Program-made: the position numbers and the translations under genes
In this document: in pieces, positions 20,901-29,303 of the stretch
Layout of the letters: each line of letters opens with the position of its first letter
Numbering within the stretch: position 1 is the stretch's first letter
Assembly (NCBI GenBank): GCA_963210315.1
Contig: OY723264.1
Span: 1,488,001-1,552,000, forward strand
Reading direction: 5' to 3'
Source: Rhynchopus euleeides
Taxonomy: Eukaryota > Euglenozoa > Diplonemea > Diplonemida > Diplonemidae
DNA: 64,000 bases
The notes under the pieces: generated by a model
The model's database searches: none
Told to the model about the DNA's origin: nothing
What the model saw: the letters and a program-made list of their open reading frames with translations, nothing else

Positions 20901-20949
20901 TATTTTAACAAAAGAAAGGAGCAGATCGCGCCCGTGTGGTGTGACTTAG
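14866..20949 (+). CDS. LINE family A ORF2: 2A-APE endonuclease-RT-zinc finger-long extension
   Basis: Numbering here counts from a GTG at 14848; ATG at 14866 is the first AUG. The 2A peptide is at about 13-21. The APE-type endonuclease follows (GIQET, GDLNTD, SRIDY, NHW) to about 270. RT has motif A (LDFQKCFD, Asp 714), motif B (GILQGCPIS) and FADD at 805-808. A C-x2-C...H...C zinc finger begins near 1211 after an acidic stretch. Then come about 800 further residues: a conserved part, a Cys/His cluster (CNAHSKPRCDLC...CCKKHKMTRCGAC), acidic and Pro/Ser-rich regions, and a basic tail ending PCGVT. No RNase H is seen. At about 2030 residues it is far longer than most LINE ORF2 proteins. The enzyme nicks target DNA and copies element RNA there. 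Confidence 0.9.
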   Translation: MSLLLSGDIETNPGPTNNLVIASLNVTSLAAHWDDVLEVPAHVLGIQETCCSRAEQEANDWQLKGHDGKPPEWAALWGKPRPPRRSKHAPTGNVMKGSRGGGVATLVRQPCVSRTVQDTCLTAGFEDGRVMHSLVALGSGSTFLHVFVVYAHTGPDKKAAAAREALLHAVLFEAQVQIGDAPAVVLGDLNTDVDRSPTLRRALENSWVDAAVLQAAEDGEDPKPTYTTSRSSSRIDYVLLNHVAAQSFVSCSTSLAGVPNHWLVSVTLNAMAFTQETLRYKVPREIPAPLPPPKPAAGTPTPPEPPDLPDLTPFYTMSEAGDVEGAWLHLSSACEKHLLTRSEIVESDAKPYMGRGLAREPKKVRVAAPTCISAGTVATGKELRYSGVISRLEHYVRSRSSTRGGQGSVSQELVRCWRNCHKVLKELPSDAGVTPTMLNSLPDVATVKKLLHRVRASLQRLNREAAAARRKRWRSTVAKMFTSDRRSLVTVLKGSPKESADTVKRADGSLTAEMVEMDTILQRAWGPILRMYSPDKPEPELEPFIQEFGDLVECHPMCVADITGDDLLELLKRRKKKSAACGVDGWRMDELQRLPLPLLEGFATFFNLVERTGKWPPGLMTALVSLIPKSEDLSPTNLRPITVTSSVYRLWACRRLLDIMEWQESWALDTQHGFRPKHRCDDVLMELTTLIEETLLDDTQQLYLLALDFQKCFDRVPQKLVLRLAEAMGMDQRILRPLRTMYRGLKRRFKMPLGVGKSFEVTNGILQGCPISVILINALLSVLFRAIEQRVPQVETQSFADDATLISQVDEASVQQAVDVVAGFCEMTGMALNVKKTIAMGIPKGSSAVRRKRPYIGTLGIGDATFPTKKAAPILGAKTCISDKLRERRNNAKLGSCEQLLHRLPSSPLGTRQRGEIVASNVVSRTIHGGSYAPVSDTAMKRHRSKLTTGIIGVKHPSRSVGATLSIINKSHLTDPATANAYTILRTLFDTCSRRPGLVSRLNSIKEKYEDHDTLSPKDALGPVGIALHTALPAAGLDWGDNILDCALGEMNLVQEDRSSRNHALREQLRRHAWRKLAEFRPSFAGIENGVDYLRTNELRLTTKNPMMAHALTVILIGGIFFATRWGRNNAYVSGGERDDASDALSSPPDPSDEGAATQEEECEEDEEAEEYEEAESEDAASEADDDPDAASPHAENADPPPEKCVHCADVLDDTPDHLWWVCSAFDCVRSEPQFAPLLAADRSDWPPCLARYGVVPEGFDVDVTLLHTLMGRIVLKRWELEAKSRGAKPLVHPWTAALSLPAEPHDFDFSRIPDVPPGERIWKKADIALLRAFTGWLKALRWTDRGVVSNIELALDFEVYTGMQLPRTTEGTSDLPLPPLRERGRVLWTLMKHMMQLCQRTQLGKPWPAERQDRVGCLSSVGAGEVWGGVVPRPIFAGGAETITAIENSAKRAARVQKGDLTWGSDVYPDYTGINRAGRAAAWETPGPGPTRSASPVLVPDHLAIHDKTRVCNAHSKPRCDLCEGQERNYQTHLEACCRAHHSHDDGLSVRCCKKHKMTRCGACAKAETCCEAGHHEPPTDEDSEMCSADDDGSGDGHSAGGPSNGGDEEVDSCDDNDADGDSPPAAGGGDGDAGLSERDEAADAPSAAADDDDDGPPSEGCETALGQVATESAASYVYESGPVPERVEPPCSDVSCPGVDEVVACCDLELPPAPSLSSLPLPSLLKRLADVRDVADAAPFNKRQATCTVVSSLSGPCPDISSLRPFPNVASPPPLPENTPPPFRLVTDPGTQTAGGLGKSTKVLSSKRTAQSSQSEPGFTFLPPHVPSAAKREADALGAPDIPPPGKTPATCATVSALDVRPFPGLLPLPLCKGTHCPSFLSPRPLGAPVSKTKAVGQSDSKPPAVATGFLFDAPSRPLTTAKVKAWRWLLPPCAIDPIPHKVRLSKIHRQKRFRARAFPFDPPRQIRRSSDFLPSKWKVPRYFQRAAEVSPSELHSVEPPTFSVHVPFPILTKERSRSRPCGVT

Positions 20950-20959
20950 TAAATGACTT

Positions 20960-21026
20960 GGATAGCGTATCAGTTCTCGTGCGTCGTCTTTCGTAGACGT
21001 TCTGTACGATGCGGATCCGCTAATCC
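20960..21026 (+). other. Family A 3' UTR hairpin
   Basis: GGATAGCG pairs with CGCTAATCC. Inside, TCGTGC pairs with GTACGA and GTCT with AGAC around a TTCGT loop. Copies A2 (12495-12561) and the 9781 fragment carry the same hairpin. It is the probable RT recognition structure. Confidence 0.6.
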
Positions 21027-21062
21027 AACATAGCAAACGTTTTTTTGTGATTTTTTGTGATT

Positions 21063-21860
21063 TTTTTTTGACCAGAAAAAATTTCGACTGGCCCGACAGC
21101 CCCACACTGTCGTATTTCCCCGCCATCCTGAAATCTATATTCTTCTCTCACGTGGAACTGCAGCGGCAGGGGAAGTTCGAGGTCTGTCACACACAGTCTC
21201 ATGCGCCTGGCAATCACACACCACACTTGCGCAGGCAATATTTTTTATATGTAGCCTCATGCAATGAAGGAGGAAATGGAACACAGAGAACGCAGGTCCG
21301 ATTTGAGTTTACGGCACGCGGGAGTGCCGTAATTGCAGAGCCACATCACCTCATCACAGGTCGAGGTGTGTGCATTTCACCACAACCTCTCCCCTCCCCA
21401 TTCCCCCGTGTTGAGTGACATGTGTCGATAGTGTTCCATTTCATTTCGTGCGATCAATGAAAACCACTCTTCTCGTTTGCATTTTGTATTTCTCCACAAA
21501 TGATCCTGCACAAACGCCAGCTGTATTTCCCAGTGTGAGGAACCCCCTCGCACTGGGGGGTGGGGGGAGAAGCGCTCCAAAGTCGCGTGCGTGGGAAAAT
21601 AGAGCAAGCGCTTGGCGAAGCCGTGCAGTGAAAAACCGGGCCAAGGAGGCCCGATTGAGGTACGCACAGTACAGGTACGGCACGCACAGTGCCCGCTGTT
21701 GCAGAGCCACACACCCCATTCACAGGTCGGAGTCTTTGGGTTTCACCCCCCCCCCCCCCCTCCCCTCCGAGTCTTTATACGTCAATACTTTTTCTCCCCC
21801 CTACCCCTGCCCCCTACTCTCCCATCCCCCCCCCCCCACCCTGCGTCCTCCACTGGGTCT
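21063..21860. other. Non-coding stretch with dispersed-repeat pieces
   Basis: No convincing gene. A segment near 21335-21420 (GCAGAGCCACATCACC...CACAACCTCTCCCC) recurs in part near 21690-21745 and at 61650-61730. At 21764-21850 lies an uninterrupted copy of the sequence into which E1 and E2 inserted further right, including long C runs. Confidence 0.5.
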
Positions 21861-23240
21861 CCCCATGCCCCCACCCGCCCTGCTCTTCCGAACACGGCCT
21901 TTGTTTTCCTCACCAAGATACGGATGGGCGTCGAAAATCCCGGCATTTGTCTTTTCTCTTTTCTGCTCGAAAATTCCAAAAGTCTGAAAATGGCGCTTGG
22001 TCATACCCGATACACGGTGGCCAGGATTCTGTGGGATATCAAAACGGGAGATGGGGGCGGGTTATCCGCAGGGGAGGTTTTCCTCGCCGGTTTGATATCC
22101 CGCCAGGGTAGGGGAGGGGGGGGGGGTAGGGCGGGTCGAAAGCCTGTCCCAAAATGGGGTTTTTCGACATAGCAGCCGCGGCCCTCTATTTGACCTTCTG
22201 ACCCCCCAGAACCCACCATACCCCGGTTTTTGGGCCCTAGGAGTCCGATTTTCGGGCTCCCGAGCCCCGGAAAGTCGATTTTTGATGATGTCAAAATTTT
22301 GTTCCCTATACTGCACCTCAGGGTCACGCACGGGTTCGCCAGTCCACTATCAGCCCATGTGCAGGCCCACTTTCTCGACCTCCTCCACCCCTTCCTCCCC
22401 TGCGTCCTCAAGACCCTCCATAGGTGCCAATCCTGCATCTTTTGACCCTCTTCCCACTCCAGCGTCGCACCAAACTGTTGAATGCGGGCAGCCACCATCT
22501 CCTTCTCTGTATACACTGCCAGATCATGCAAAGATGCATACTGATGCAGAGTGGGAACCGTCATCAACTTGCACAGTGTGCGGTGCTTGGCTGCAAGGGA
22601 CAGGCGGCACAACTGGCCACTGCTCCGACACTGAGATGCTGGTCTGGCCAACGAACTCTTTGTAAGTTGAAAGGTCTCCTCTGTCGGGAGGGGGGTTTGC
22701 GAACCAACCCTCACGACTTGCTCATGGCTTGCTGAGCAGGGCGTGCAATGACTTTCTGATTATTCAGGACGTGCATTCGAAGCCCGCGCACTTCTTCTGT
22801 GAAATGGTTGTTGCGAGAGTTGCACTGTGTGATTCCTTGATCCCCTTCCTCGCCTCAGCGTACGGAGGACGCTTGAATGTCCCGAGCATATCCTTCGCAG
22901 CGTCTTTAGCCAGTTCCGCGCACTCGTCATTTACATAAGGCGCGTGCAGCATAAATACCCGGACACTGTTCTGAGACCAGGTCCCACAGGACCCTGGTCT
23001 TGAGCGCCAGAAGAGAACCTTGATGATAAGCTCGGGCTCTGCGTTGCAGCTGGGTACTCGCTGCGCTCTTCCACCTCCCTTGACTGTCTGCATCCACAGG
23101 AGAAATGCTTCGCAGATAACGGCAGCAGTGGCAAGTGTTTAGTCGGGACAGTTTACCTGCCTTGCATTCTAAGAGAGCATTCTCATGAGAGCATCAACAC
23201 TAATGCATCACTGTCGGCTATGATGACATCCTCCCTGTTC
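21861..23240. repeat. 1.3-kb direct repeat, copy 1
   Basis: It matches 32189-33520 in the same orientation with near identity, apart from a small block replaced near 22155-22210 and a 6-base difference near 22275. Minus-strand open stretches at 22764-23093 and 22330-22714 (with segments such as ECAELAKDAAKDML and LAVYTEKEMVAARIQQF) look protein-like but are short and match no family I recognise. The first 150 bp also recur near 61960-62080. The right edge is cut by the element at 23253. Confidence 0.75.
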
Positions 23241-23252
23241 TGTTGTTGGGGT

Positions 23253-24352
23253 GACAAACACGATTTTTCAAAAAACCGGCGCAGAGGCCCCAAAGCCCCC
23301 GTAAACCCTCCAAACCCCCCCAGATCGGTCCGGAAACCCATCGAACCCCACTTTTCCACCATTCCGGGCACCTCAGGTGCCCGAATTGGGGTACCTAAAT
23401 TTTGTGCCACCGTTTGGTACCGGACAGTGCCACTGTGTGGGAGGTTGGAAAAGAAAATGCCCCAACACACCACATCTGAGGGTTGCAATGCATGTTGCTT
23501 GCCAACCACGTCATCCGGTGGGTGTCAGGCGCTATGTAGGTGGCATGAGCCAGGTCTTCGATGTGTTCTGGCTTGTATATGTACCTCCCTGCGTGCGGCA
23601 CAGGCACTGCCTTTGTCCCCCACACCAGCCACAGAGAGCGTATTGTACTCGGTCCACGGTTGCTGATTCATTGTGATGCGTTGTATCCTCGAGTGAACGT
23701 CACACACTAGTGGCACCACCACCCGCCATCCGAGAGCTGTATTGACTTTGCGCCCTTCCGTTGCATTCACCTCGCCACGCATATTGCACCGTTCAGTACC
23801 AGTGCTCTTGGGCCAGGCAAAGTAGACCGCAGCAACTACCAATTCTGGCACAATGGGTACCACGACAGCGCACTTCGTGTGTTCCCGGAATGTACAGCTC
23901 GTGTTGCAACAGTCGTTGTCAACACATCCCGGTTGTGGAGCACTGCTGCACAGGAATCACACGACCATCTGGACTTGTTCCGTACCTACAGGCAGCCTCC
24001 CGGTGCATGGTGGCAGGGAGGTACATATACAAGCCAGAACTCATCGAAGACCTGGCTAATGCCACCTACATAGCGCCTGACACCCACCGGATGACGTGGT
24101 TGGCAAGCAACATGCATTGCAACCCTCAGATGTGGTGTGTTGGGGCATTTTCTTTTCCAACCTCCCACACAGTGGCACTGTCCGGTACCAAACGGTGGCA
24201 CAAAATTTAGGTACCCCAATTCGGGCACCTGAGGTGCCCGGAATGGTGGAAAAGTGGGGTTCGATGGGTTTCCGGACCGATCTGGGGGGGTTTGGAGGGT
24301 TTACGGGGGCTTTGGGGCCTCTGCGCCGGTTTTTTGAAAAATCGTGTTTGTC
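23253..24352. mobile_element. 1.1-kb element with about 336-bp terminal inverted repeats
   Basis: The left arm 23253-23588 is the near-perfect inverse of 24016-24352; both outer ends read GACAAACACG. The 430-bp centre has no recognisable gene. Left-flank sequence CTCCCTGTTC is also found at 33511-33520, where the neighbouring copy continues differently, so 23240 marks a junction. A clear target duplication is not seen. Long arms and no transposase indicate a non-autonomous foldback-type DNA element. Confidence 0.75.
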
Positions 24353-24449
24353 CACGTAAAAGGGTGGCATTTGACCCCCCCTACCCCCCCCCCCCCCTCC
24401 CCTCCGACACGGTGGGATCTTGTAAATTTTACATGTATAACTACAAGTA

Positions 24450-25136
24450 CCGTATACGTACCGTATACGTAAATATTTTGGAACGTAAATATTATGGAAC
24501 GTAAATATTATGGAACGTAAATATTTTGGAACGCTGGTGGGTTGGCGTTCCAGATTTTTTTCGTTCCATAATATTTACAGGGCTTTCTGCGACTCGGGGA
24601 CTTGGACCAGGTGATCGGACGGCGTACAGAGTCCCTGACGGGACCTACTCGTGCACTTTTCGCGCGATTCCTGACGCAAGCCGTCCTCACCACCGAGTCC
24701 CGAACTGGCCCTGTAAATATTTTGGAACGTAAATATTATGGAACGGACCGGCCAAAAATGGGCCCGTTCCATAATATTTACGTTCCATAATACCGTATAC
24801 GTAAATATTTTGGAACGTAAATATTATGGAACGTAAATATTTTGGAACGCTGGTGGGTTGGCGTTCCAGATTTTTTTCGTTCCATAATATTTACAGGGCT
24901 TTCTGCGACTCGGGGACTTGGACCAGGTGATCGGACGGCGTACAGAGTCCCTGACGGGACCTACTCGTGCACTTTTCGCGCGATTCCTGACGCAAGCCGT
25001 CCTCACCACCGAGTCCCGAACTGGCCCTGTAAATATTTTGGAACGTAAATATTATGGAACGGACCGGCCAAAAATGGGCCCGTTCCATAATATTTACGTT
25101 CCATAATATTTACGTATACGGTATTTACGTATACGG
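24450..25136. mobile_element. 687-bp TA-target element with internal 316-bp duplication
   Basis: Ends CCGTATACG and its inverse, flanked by TA on both sides. Inside, a 316-bp unit is duplicated in tandem (about 24471-24786 and 24787-25102; 24526 matches 24842). The unit itself starts and ends with GTAAATATTTTGGAACG-type inverted arms. No protein is encoded. TA flanks suggest Tc1/mariner-type mobilisation. Confidence 0.7.
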
Positions 25137-25300
25137 TATATACATGTATTATACATGTATAATACTTGCATGTCAACTATTATACATGTATAATACATGT
25201 ATATGCCTGAAATATACATGTAAAATACATGTATATCAAGTAAAAATACAAGTATAATACTTGCATGTCAACTATTATACTTGTATTTTTACTTGATATA
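25137..25300. repeat. Palindromic ACATGTA/TGCAAGTA array, part of E1
   Basis: It is made of short palindromic words (TACATGTA, TATACATGTATA, ACTTGCATG). It continues the array found at 26111, 27106 and in E2. Confidence 0.7.
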
Positions 25301-26110
25301 CCGTAAACGGAAATATTGTGGACCGTAATAAAGGTGAACCGTACTATAGGTGGACCGTAAAAAAGATGGAACAAATGGGATTTTTCCGGAACTTGGAACA
25401 TTTTTACGGTCCACCTATTTTACGGTTGGGATAGTGGACTTGGCGGTTTCTTTTACGAGTTCCTTCGCGACGAAGTCGCGAAGGAACCAAGGAAATCGTA
25501 CGACTGAAGCTGCAGGATTAACACCACAGGGCCTCAGCACAGAGTGTGCGCTCACCATCGTCCGGGAACTGTTCTCCCACAGTTACTGCAGGGTGTACTA
25601 CACTAAAGGAGTACGATTTCCCTGAATTTTTCGGGCACTGATTCACGAATTTACCTCTGGAGGGAGCCCGGTGGTATCAGCTTCTGTCTGCGCGCCCTGC
25701 CGTACTGTGGCTGCTTTTGTGGGCTCGTGCAGCAGGTTCTACTTTTACTTCTACCGGAATGCTCCTTGCATGGTACTACACTTCTCGAGGTGTGGTGGTG
25801 GGTGAGTCTCGAGGTGAGTGGTGGTGATCGTGCCTTTTTCACACGCAGGGAGGACTTGCTTCTCTTGCTGGTGTTGGTTGCGGTGGTGGAGGGAGGGTCC
25901 AAAGCTGGGAGGTCGGGAGGCCTACGTGTGGGTGTCTGCGGCGTGGAGGCCGCAGTCCGCGCCCCGCAACCCACCAGCCCGCGGGCGAAAATCGCATTGT
26001 CTTTTCCATATTCAGTCCCAATAAATGGTGGACCGTAAAAAAGATGGAACGTTTGGCCTTTTTTTGGGAACTTGGAACATTTTTACGGTCCACCCTTTTT
26101 CCGTTTACGG
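25301..26110 (+). mobile_element. 810-bp TIR element, copy 1 (contains S1)
   Basis: Ends CCGTAAACGG and CCGTTTACGG, flanked by TA. It has the same length as, and is the inverse of, 30179-30988. Each end carries a second hairpin built from GGTGGACCGTAAAAAAGATG and its complement. It includes an S1 copy (25455-25616) and the diverged 65-bp motif (25685-25745). Short open frames are not shared in a way that suggests a gene. It is non-autonomous. Confidence 0.85.
25455..25616 (+). mobile_element. S1, copy 2
   Basis: 162 bp. Its perfect 13-bp hairpin (GTTCCTTCGCGAC, GAA loop) spans 25459-25487. It is related to the 263-469 insertion, which shows that S1 moves independently of the 810-bp element. 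Confidence 0.65.
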
Positions 26111-26367
26111 TACATGTATTTTTGCATGTATATTTCAGGCATTTACATGTATTTTACATGTATAATACTTGTCATGCAAGTATTATACATGTAAAATACT
26201 TGCATGACAAGTAAAATACATGTATAATACTTGCATGACAAGTAAAATACATGTATAATACTTGCATGACAAGTAAAATACTTGCATGCAAGTATTTTAC
26301 TTGTCATGCAAGTATTTTACATGTATAATACTTGCATGACAAGTATTATACATGTAAAATACATGTA
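26111..26367. repeat. Palindromic ACATGTA/TGCAAGTA array
   Basis: Alternating TACATGTA, CTTGCATG and CAAGTAAAATAC words with many overlapping inverted repeats; no coding sequence. Confidence 0.7.
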
Positions 26368-27105
26368 CAGTCATCCAACAAACATTGGTGGGGTAAAAAC
26401 CCACCTTAGCTCCAAAAAATCCTAAAATCCACCTTAGTTTTTACCCCACCAATGTTTTTAACCCACCAATGTTGCTACCCCACCAATGTTTTTACCCCAC
26501 GGCAGCAGAACACAATGGAGATTTTTTCAGAACTGTGGTGGGTGGGGTGAGTGCCTCATACGTCGCACGGTGCCTACGCGATCACAGTTTGGTTGGGGGC
26601 GTGGGCTGATTGGGAGGCGGGGCGTGTGGGAGGGGGCGGGGGGTTGGGGACGGCTATCCTGCAAAGCGCAGCTCTCTCATCAGCACCAGCAGAACAGCAG
26701 GTACCGACACCAGTAACCAGAAGTGTATACGCCATTGCATTCCGTACCCTGTGTCGGTACCTGCTGTTCTGCTGATGCTGAGGAGAGCTGCGCTTTGCAA
26801 GATAGCCGTCCCCAACCCCCCGCCCCCTCCCACACGCCCCGCCTCCCAACCAGCCCACGCCTCAACCACACTGTGATCGCGTAGGCACCGTGCGACGTAT
26901 GAGGCACTCACCCCACACCACAGTTCTGAAAAAATCTGCATTGTGTTCTGCTGCCTAGGGGTAAAAACATCGGTGGGTTAAAAACATTGGTGGGGTAATA
27001 ACCCACCTTAGCTCTGAGAAATCCTGAAATCCACCTTAGTTTTTACCCCACCAATGTTTTTACCCCACCAACATTTTTACCCCACCAATGTTTGTTGGAC
27101 AACTG
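26368..27105. mobile_element. 738-bp foldback element
   Basis: Ends CAGT...ACTG flanked by TA. The outer TIR continues as TCCAACAAACATTGGTGGGG. Almost the whole element is one large imperfect inverted repeat: the arms (about 26368-26710 and 26745-27105) meet near 26730. CAGT ends with a TA duplication are typical of Tc1/mariner-type mobilisation. No transposase is encoded. Confidence 0.8.
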
Positions 27106-27587
27106 TAAATGCCTGAAATATACATGTAAAATACATGTATATCAAGTAAAAATACAAGTATTTTTACGTACGCATGTCAACTATTATACATGTATTTTTA
27201 CTTGATATACATGTATTTTACATGTATATTTCATGCATTTACATGTATTTTACATGTATAATACTTGTCATGCAAGTATTATACATGTAAAATACTTGCA
27301 TGGCAAGTAAAATACTTGCATGCAAGTAAAATACATGTATTTTACTTGCATGCAAGTATTTTACTTGTCATGCAAGTATTATACATGTATTTTACTTGTC
27401 GTGCAAGTATTTTACATGTATAATACTTGCATGACAAGTATTATACATGTAAAATACATGTAAATGCATGAAATATACATGTAAAATACATGTATATCAA
27501 GTAAAAATACATGTATAATAGTTGACATGTCAACTATTATACATGTATTTTTGCTTGATATACATGTATTTTACATGTATATTTCAG
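27106..27587. repeat. Palindromic ACATGTA/TGCAAGTA array
   Basis: The same word set as the other E1/E2 arrays. Nearly the same order recurs in E2 at 31010-31560. Confidence 0.7.
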
Positions 27588-27829
27588 GCATATACACGGA
27601 TGACGTACGAATCGTAATATCGTATCATATCGTAAATACGATATGTATCGTATTTTTTAAGGCGATATCGCAATATATCGCAATATATCGTATTTATATC
27701 GTGTTTAGTCAGCTTTGATATCGTATGCGATATGCCCATATCGCACTATTACTACAGGCTTCTGAGGGAGGCAATGGGATGGCTAGGTGGCCACATGAGA
27801 CAACACCACAAGGAGGGGATACGGCTAAG

Positions 27830-29247
27830 TGGTGTTACGCCCCAAGACGTCCCGCCACCTCTCTTCCGACGCCTCCAGCACTTCATCAGCAATCACCTCC
27901 TGGGCAACTGCTTCTGGGTCCATCACCTCCATGAGTTTAAAGAACTCTCTTGAGGAAAACGTGTCCCACAGCTCTTTGAGAAGTTGTTGTTCCTCGTTGG
28001 TGACGTGTTGGATGCTCTTCCATACTTCCCCCACGACAAAGCAGGACTTCTGATCGCTGGGGGGGTTGCTCATCCAGAGGAAGAACTGTAGGAGGCTCTG
28101 TGCATCGTCTGGATCTCCGAGAGCATGTCCCCCCACCCATCCCCTCCGATCAAATGTGCTAACTCTCGGACACTTTGCGGTTTGTAGGCGCGCTCAAGCT
28201 CTTCGTGCAAGAAGCTTGCAAGCAGGTCGGTCCGGGGTGCCACATGCTCAACGACGTGAAACAGCGCTGACCACCTCGTTTCTGAGGTGGTGCGCGGCGC
28301 CTGTGAGAAGAAGGTCACGAACTGGATGGCGAGGGGGAAGCGCTTCGTGTAGAAGTCTTTGCAACATTTGTTGGCGTGATGCCCCAAACACCACACCGAC
28401 AGACGCCCTGTGAGCTTGATGAGGCGCTGGTTTGTCGCGCATCTGTCCATGTTGACAGACGCGATCGTAAACGAGTAGTCGCATTCGAGCCGCTGCAGCA
28501 CATCTTCAAGCATCACTGCGTCAGGGCTCACCCCAGCCTGAACACCTCAACGCACACCAGCAGCGGTTGTTGCCCAACATATGCAGTCACAGCGAGGTAC
28601 GAGGTGTGGATCGATGCTGCTGTAGTTCCGTCGATGCCAATAGGCACGGTGCGACCTTTGAGAGCATCTTTCAGCGCCTTCAGAAGTGCATCCGTGTGGC
28701 TGCTGTGTTTCTGCAAGAGGGCGCGTCCGCTGGGCATGTTCGGGTACAGGTGTTTCCGAATCGCCAACACCACAAGCTCCGCCTGGCTGGCCGTGGTATT
28801 GCCGACGCAAAGTGAATACGACAGGTCACTCACGAATTCCGGTGCTGGATTGGCTCCGTGCGCCTTCTGCTGCCCCCCTTGCCTGTCGCCGTTCTTGTCT
28901 TCACCGCCCGACTGCTTCTTCTTCTGGTGCTCGACCGCACGGGCGGGTGATGGCGAGTTTTGATCCGGAAAAAGGGGTGCTAAAAAAAATTGCTCGCGCG
29001 CTTCGCGCGCGAGCACCTCATGCAATGCACGCGTATATCCGCAACAACATTCGTTCTGATCGATACGCTTTGCAATGTGCGGTGTGAGTGGACAACGAGG
29101 AAGTCGTACAGACTTCGTTGTGCAGGGATGGTAGTCTGCACGTACTCCGTCTTCACTCACGACCATGTCGCACTCCTGGTGTTGTGCCGTTTCCCACTTG
29201 CCATGGTACACCAAATGGTACATGCACACTCGACAGGTGCACAGCAC
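27830..29247 (-). pseudogene. hAT-like transposase, frameshifted
   Basis: The coding region is split in three pieces: 29247-28531, about 28531-28100 and about 28100-27830. The first contains IGIDGTTAASIHTSYLAVTA, resembling the first catalytic Asp region of hAT/DUF659 proteins. The second contains SVNMDRCATNQ (second Asp region), WCLGHHANKCCKDF (equivalent of the C-x2-H-x-L-N-L motif) and SETRWSALFHVV (T-R-W motif). The third continues in another frame with WMSNPPSDQKSCF and a helical tail. A one-base shift at 28528-28531 (run of G) and another near 28100 break the frame. The insertion domain and C-terminal dimerisation motif are not clearly visible. Confidence 0.7.
28992..29014 (-). other. 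GC-rich hairpin with GAA loop
   Basis: A 10-bp perfect stem, GCTCGCGCGC on each arm read outward, with a GAA triloop on the minus strand followed by an AATTTTTTTT run. Similar hairpins with different stem sequences lie at 44351-44375 and 54404-54424. Confidence 0.5.
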
Positions 29248-29303
29248 AGGGGTTTAGGGGGCGGAGCCCCCCAGCCGCCGGAGGCCACGGTAGCGAACAT
29301 CTG
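29246..29303 (-). repeat. Dispersed 60-bp hairpin motif, copy 1
   Basis: Its core CTGGGGGGCTCCGCCCCC folds into a hairpin, preceded by GTTCGCTACCGTGGCCTCC. Two plus-strand copies are at 40490-40553 and 44143-44206. Confidence 0.65.

Larger units (their letters stand above)
12586..21062 (+). mobile_element. Full-length LINE family A (copy A3)
   Basis: This is an 8.5-kb element with two ORFs in the same frame, a short 5' UTR (12586-12756, ending in a long C tract), a 3' UTR hairpin (20960-21026) and a tail with GATTTTTTGTG units. The 5' end is placed where copy A2's tail stops; its first 17 bases are shared with the 5' end of the second LINE at 45935. Both ORFs are open throughout, so it is a candidate active copy. 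It has APE-type endonuclease and no RNase H. Clade assignment is open; a 2A at the ORF2 start is known from Ingi-type trypanosomatid elements and some animal LINEs. Confidence 0.9.

Noticed and set aside
22001..23134. Minus-strand gene in the 1.3-kb repeat
   Set aside because: Frames are short and broken, similarity between the two copies reflects recent duplication rather than coding constraint, and no family is recognised.
24450..25136. Mirror-image short ORFs in the 687-bp and 810-bp elements
   Set aside because: They arise because the elements are inverted repeats; both strands give the same small frames and none has a domain.
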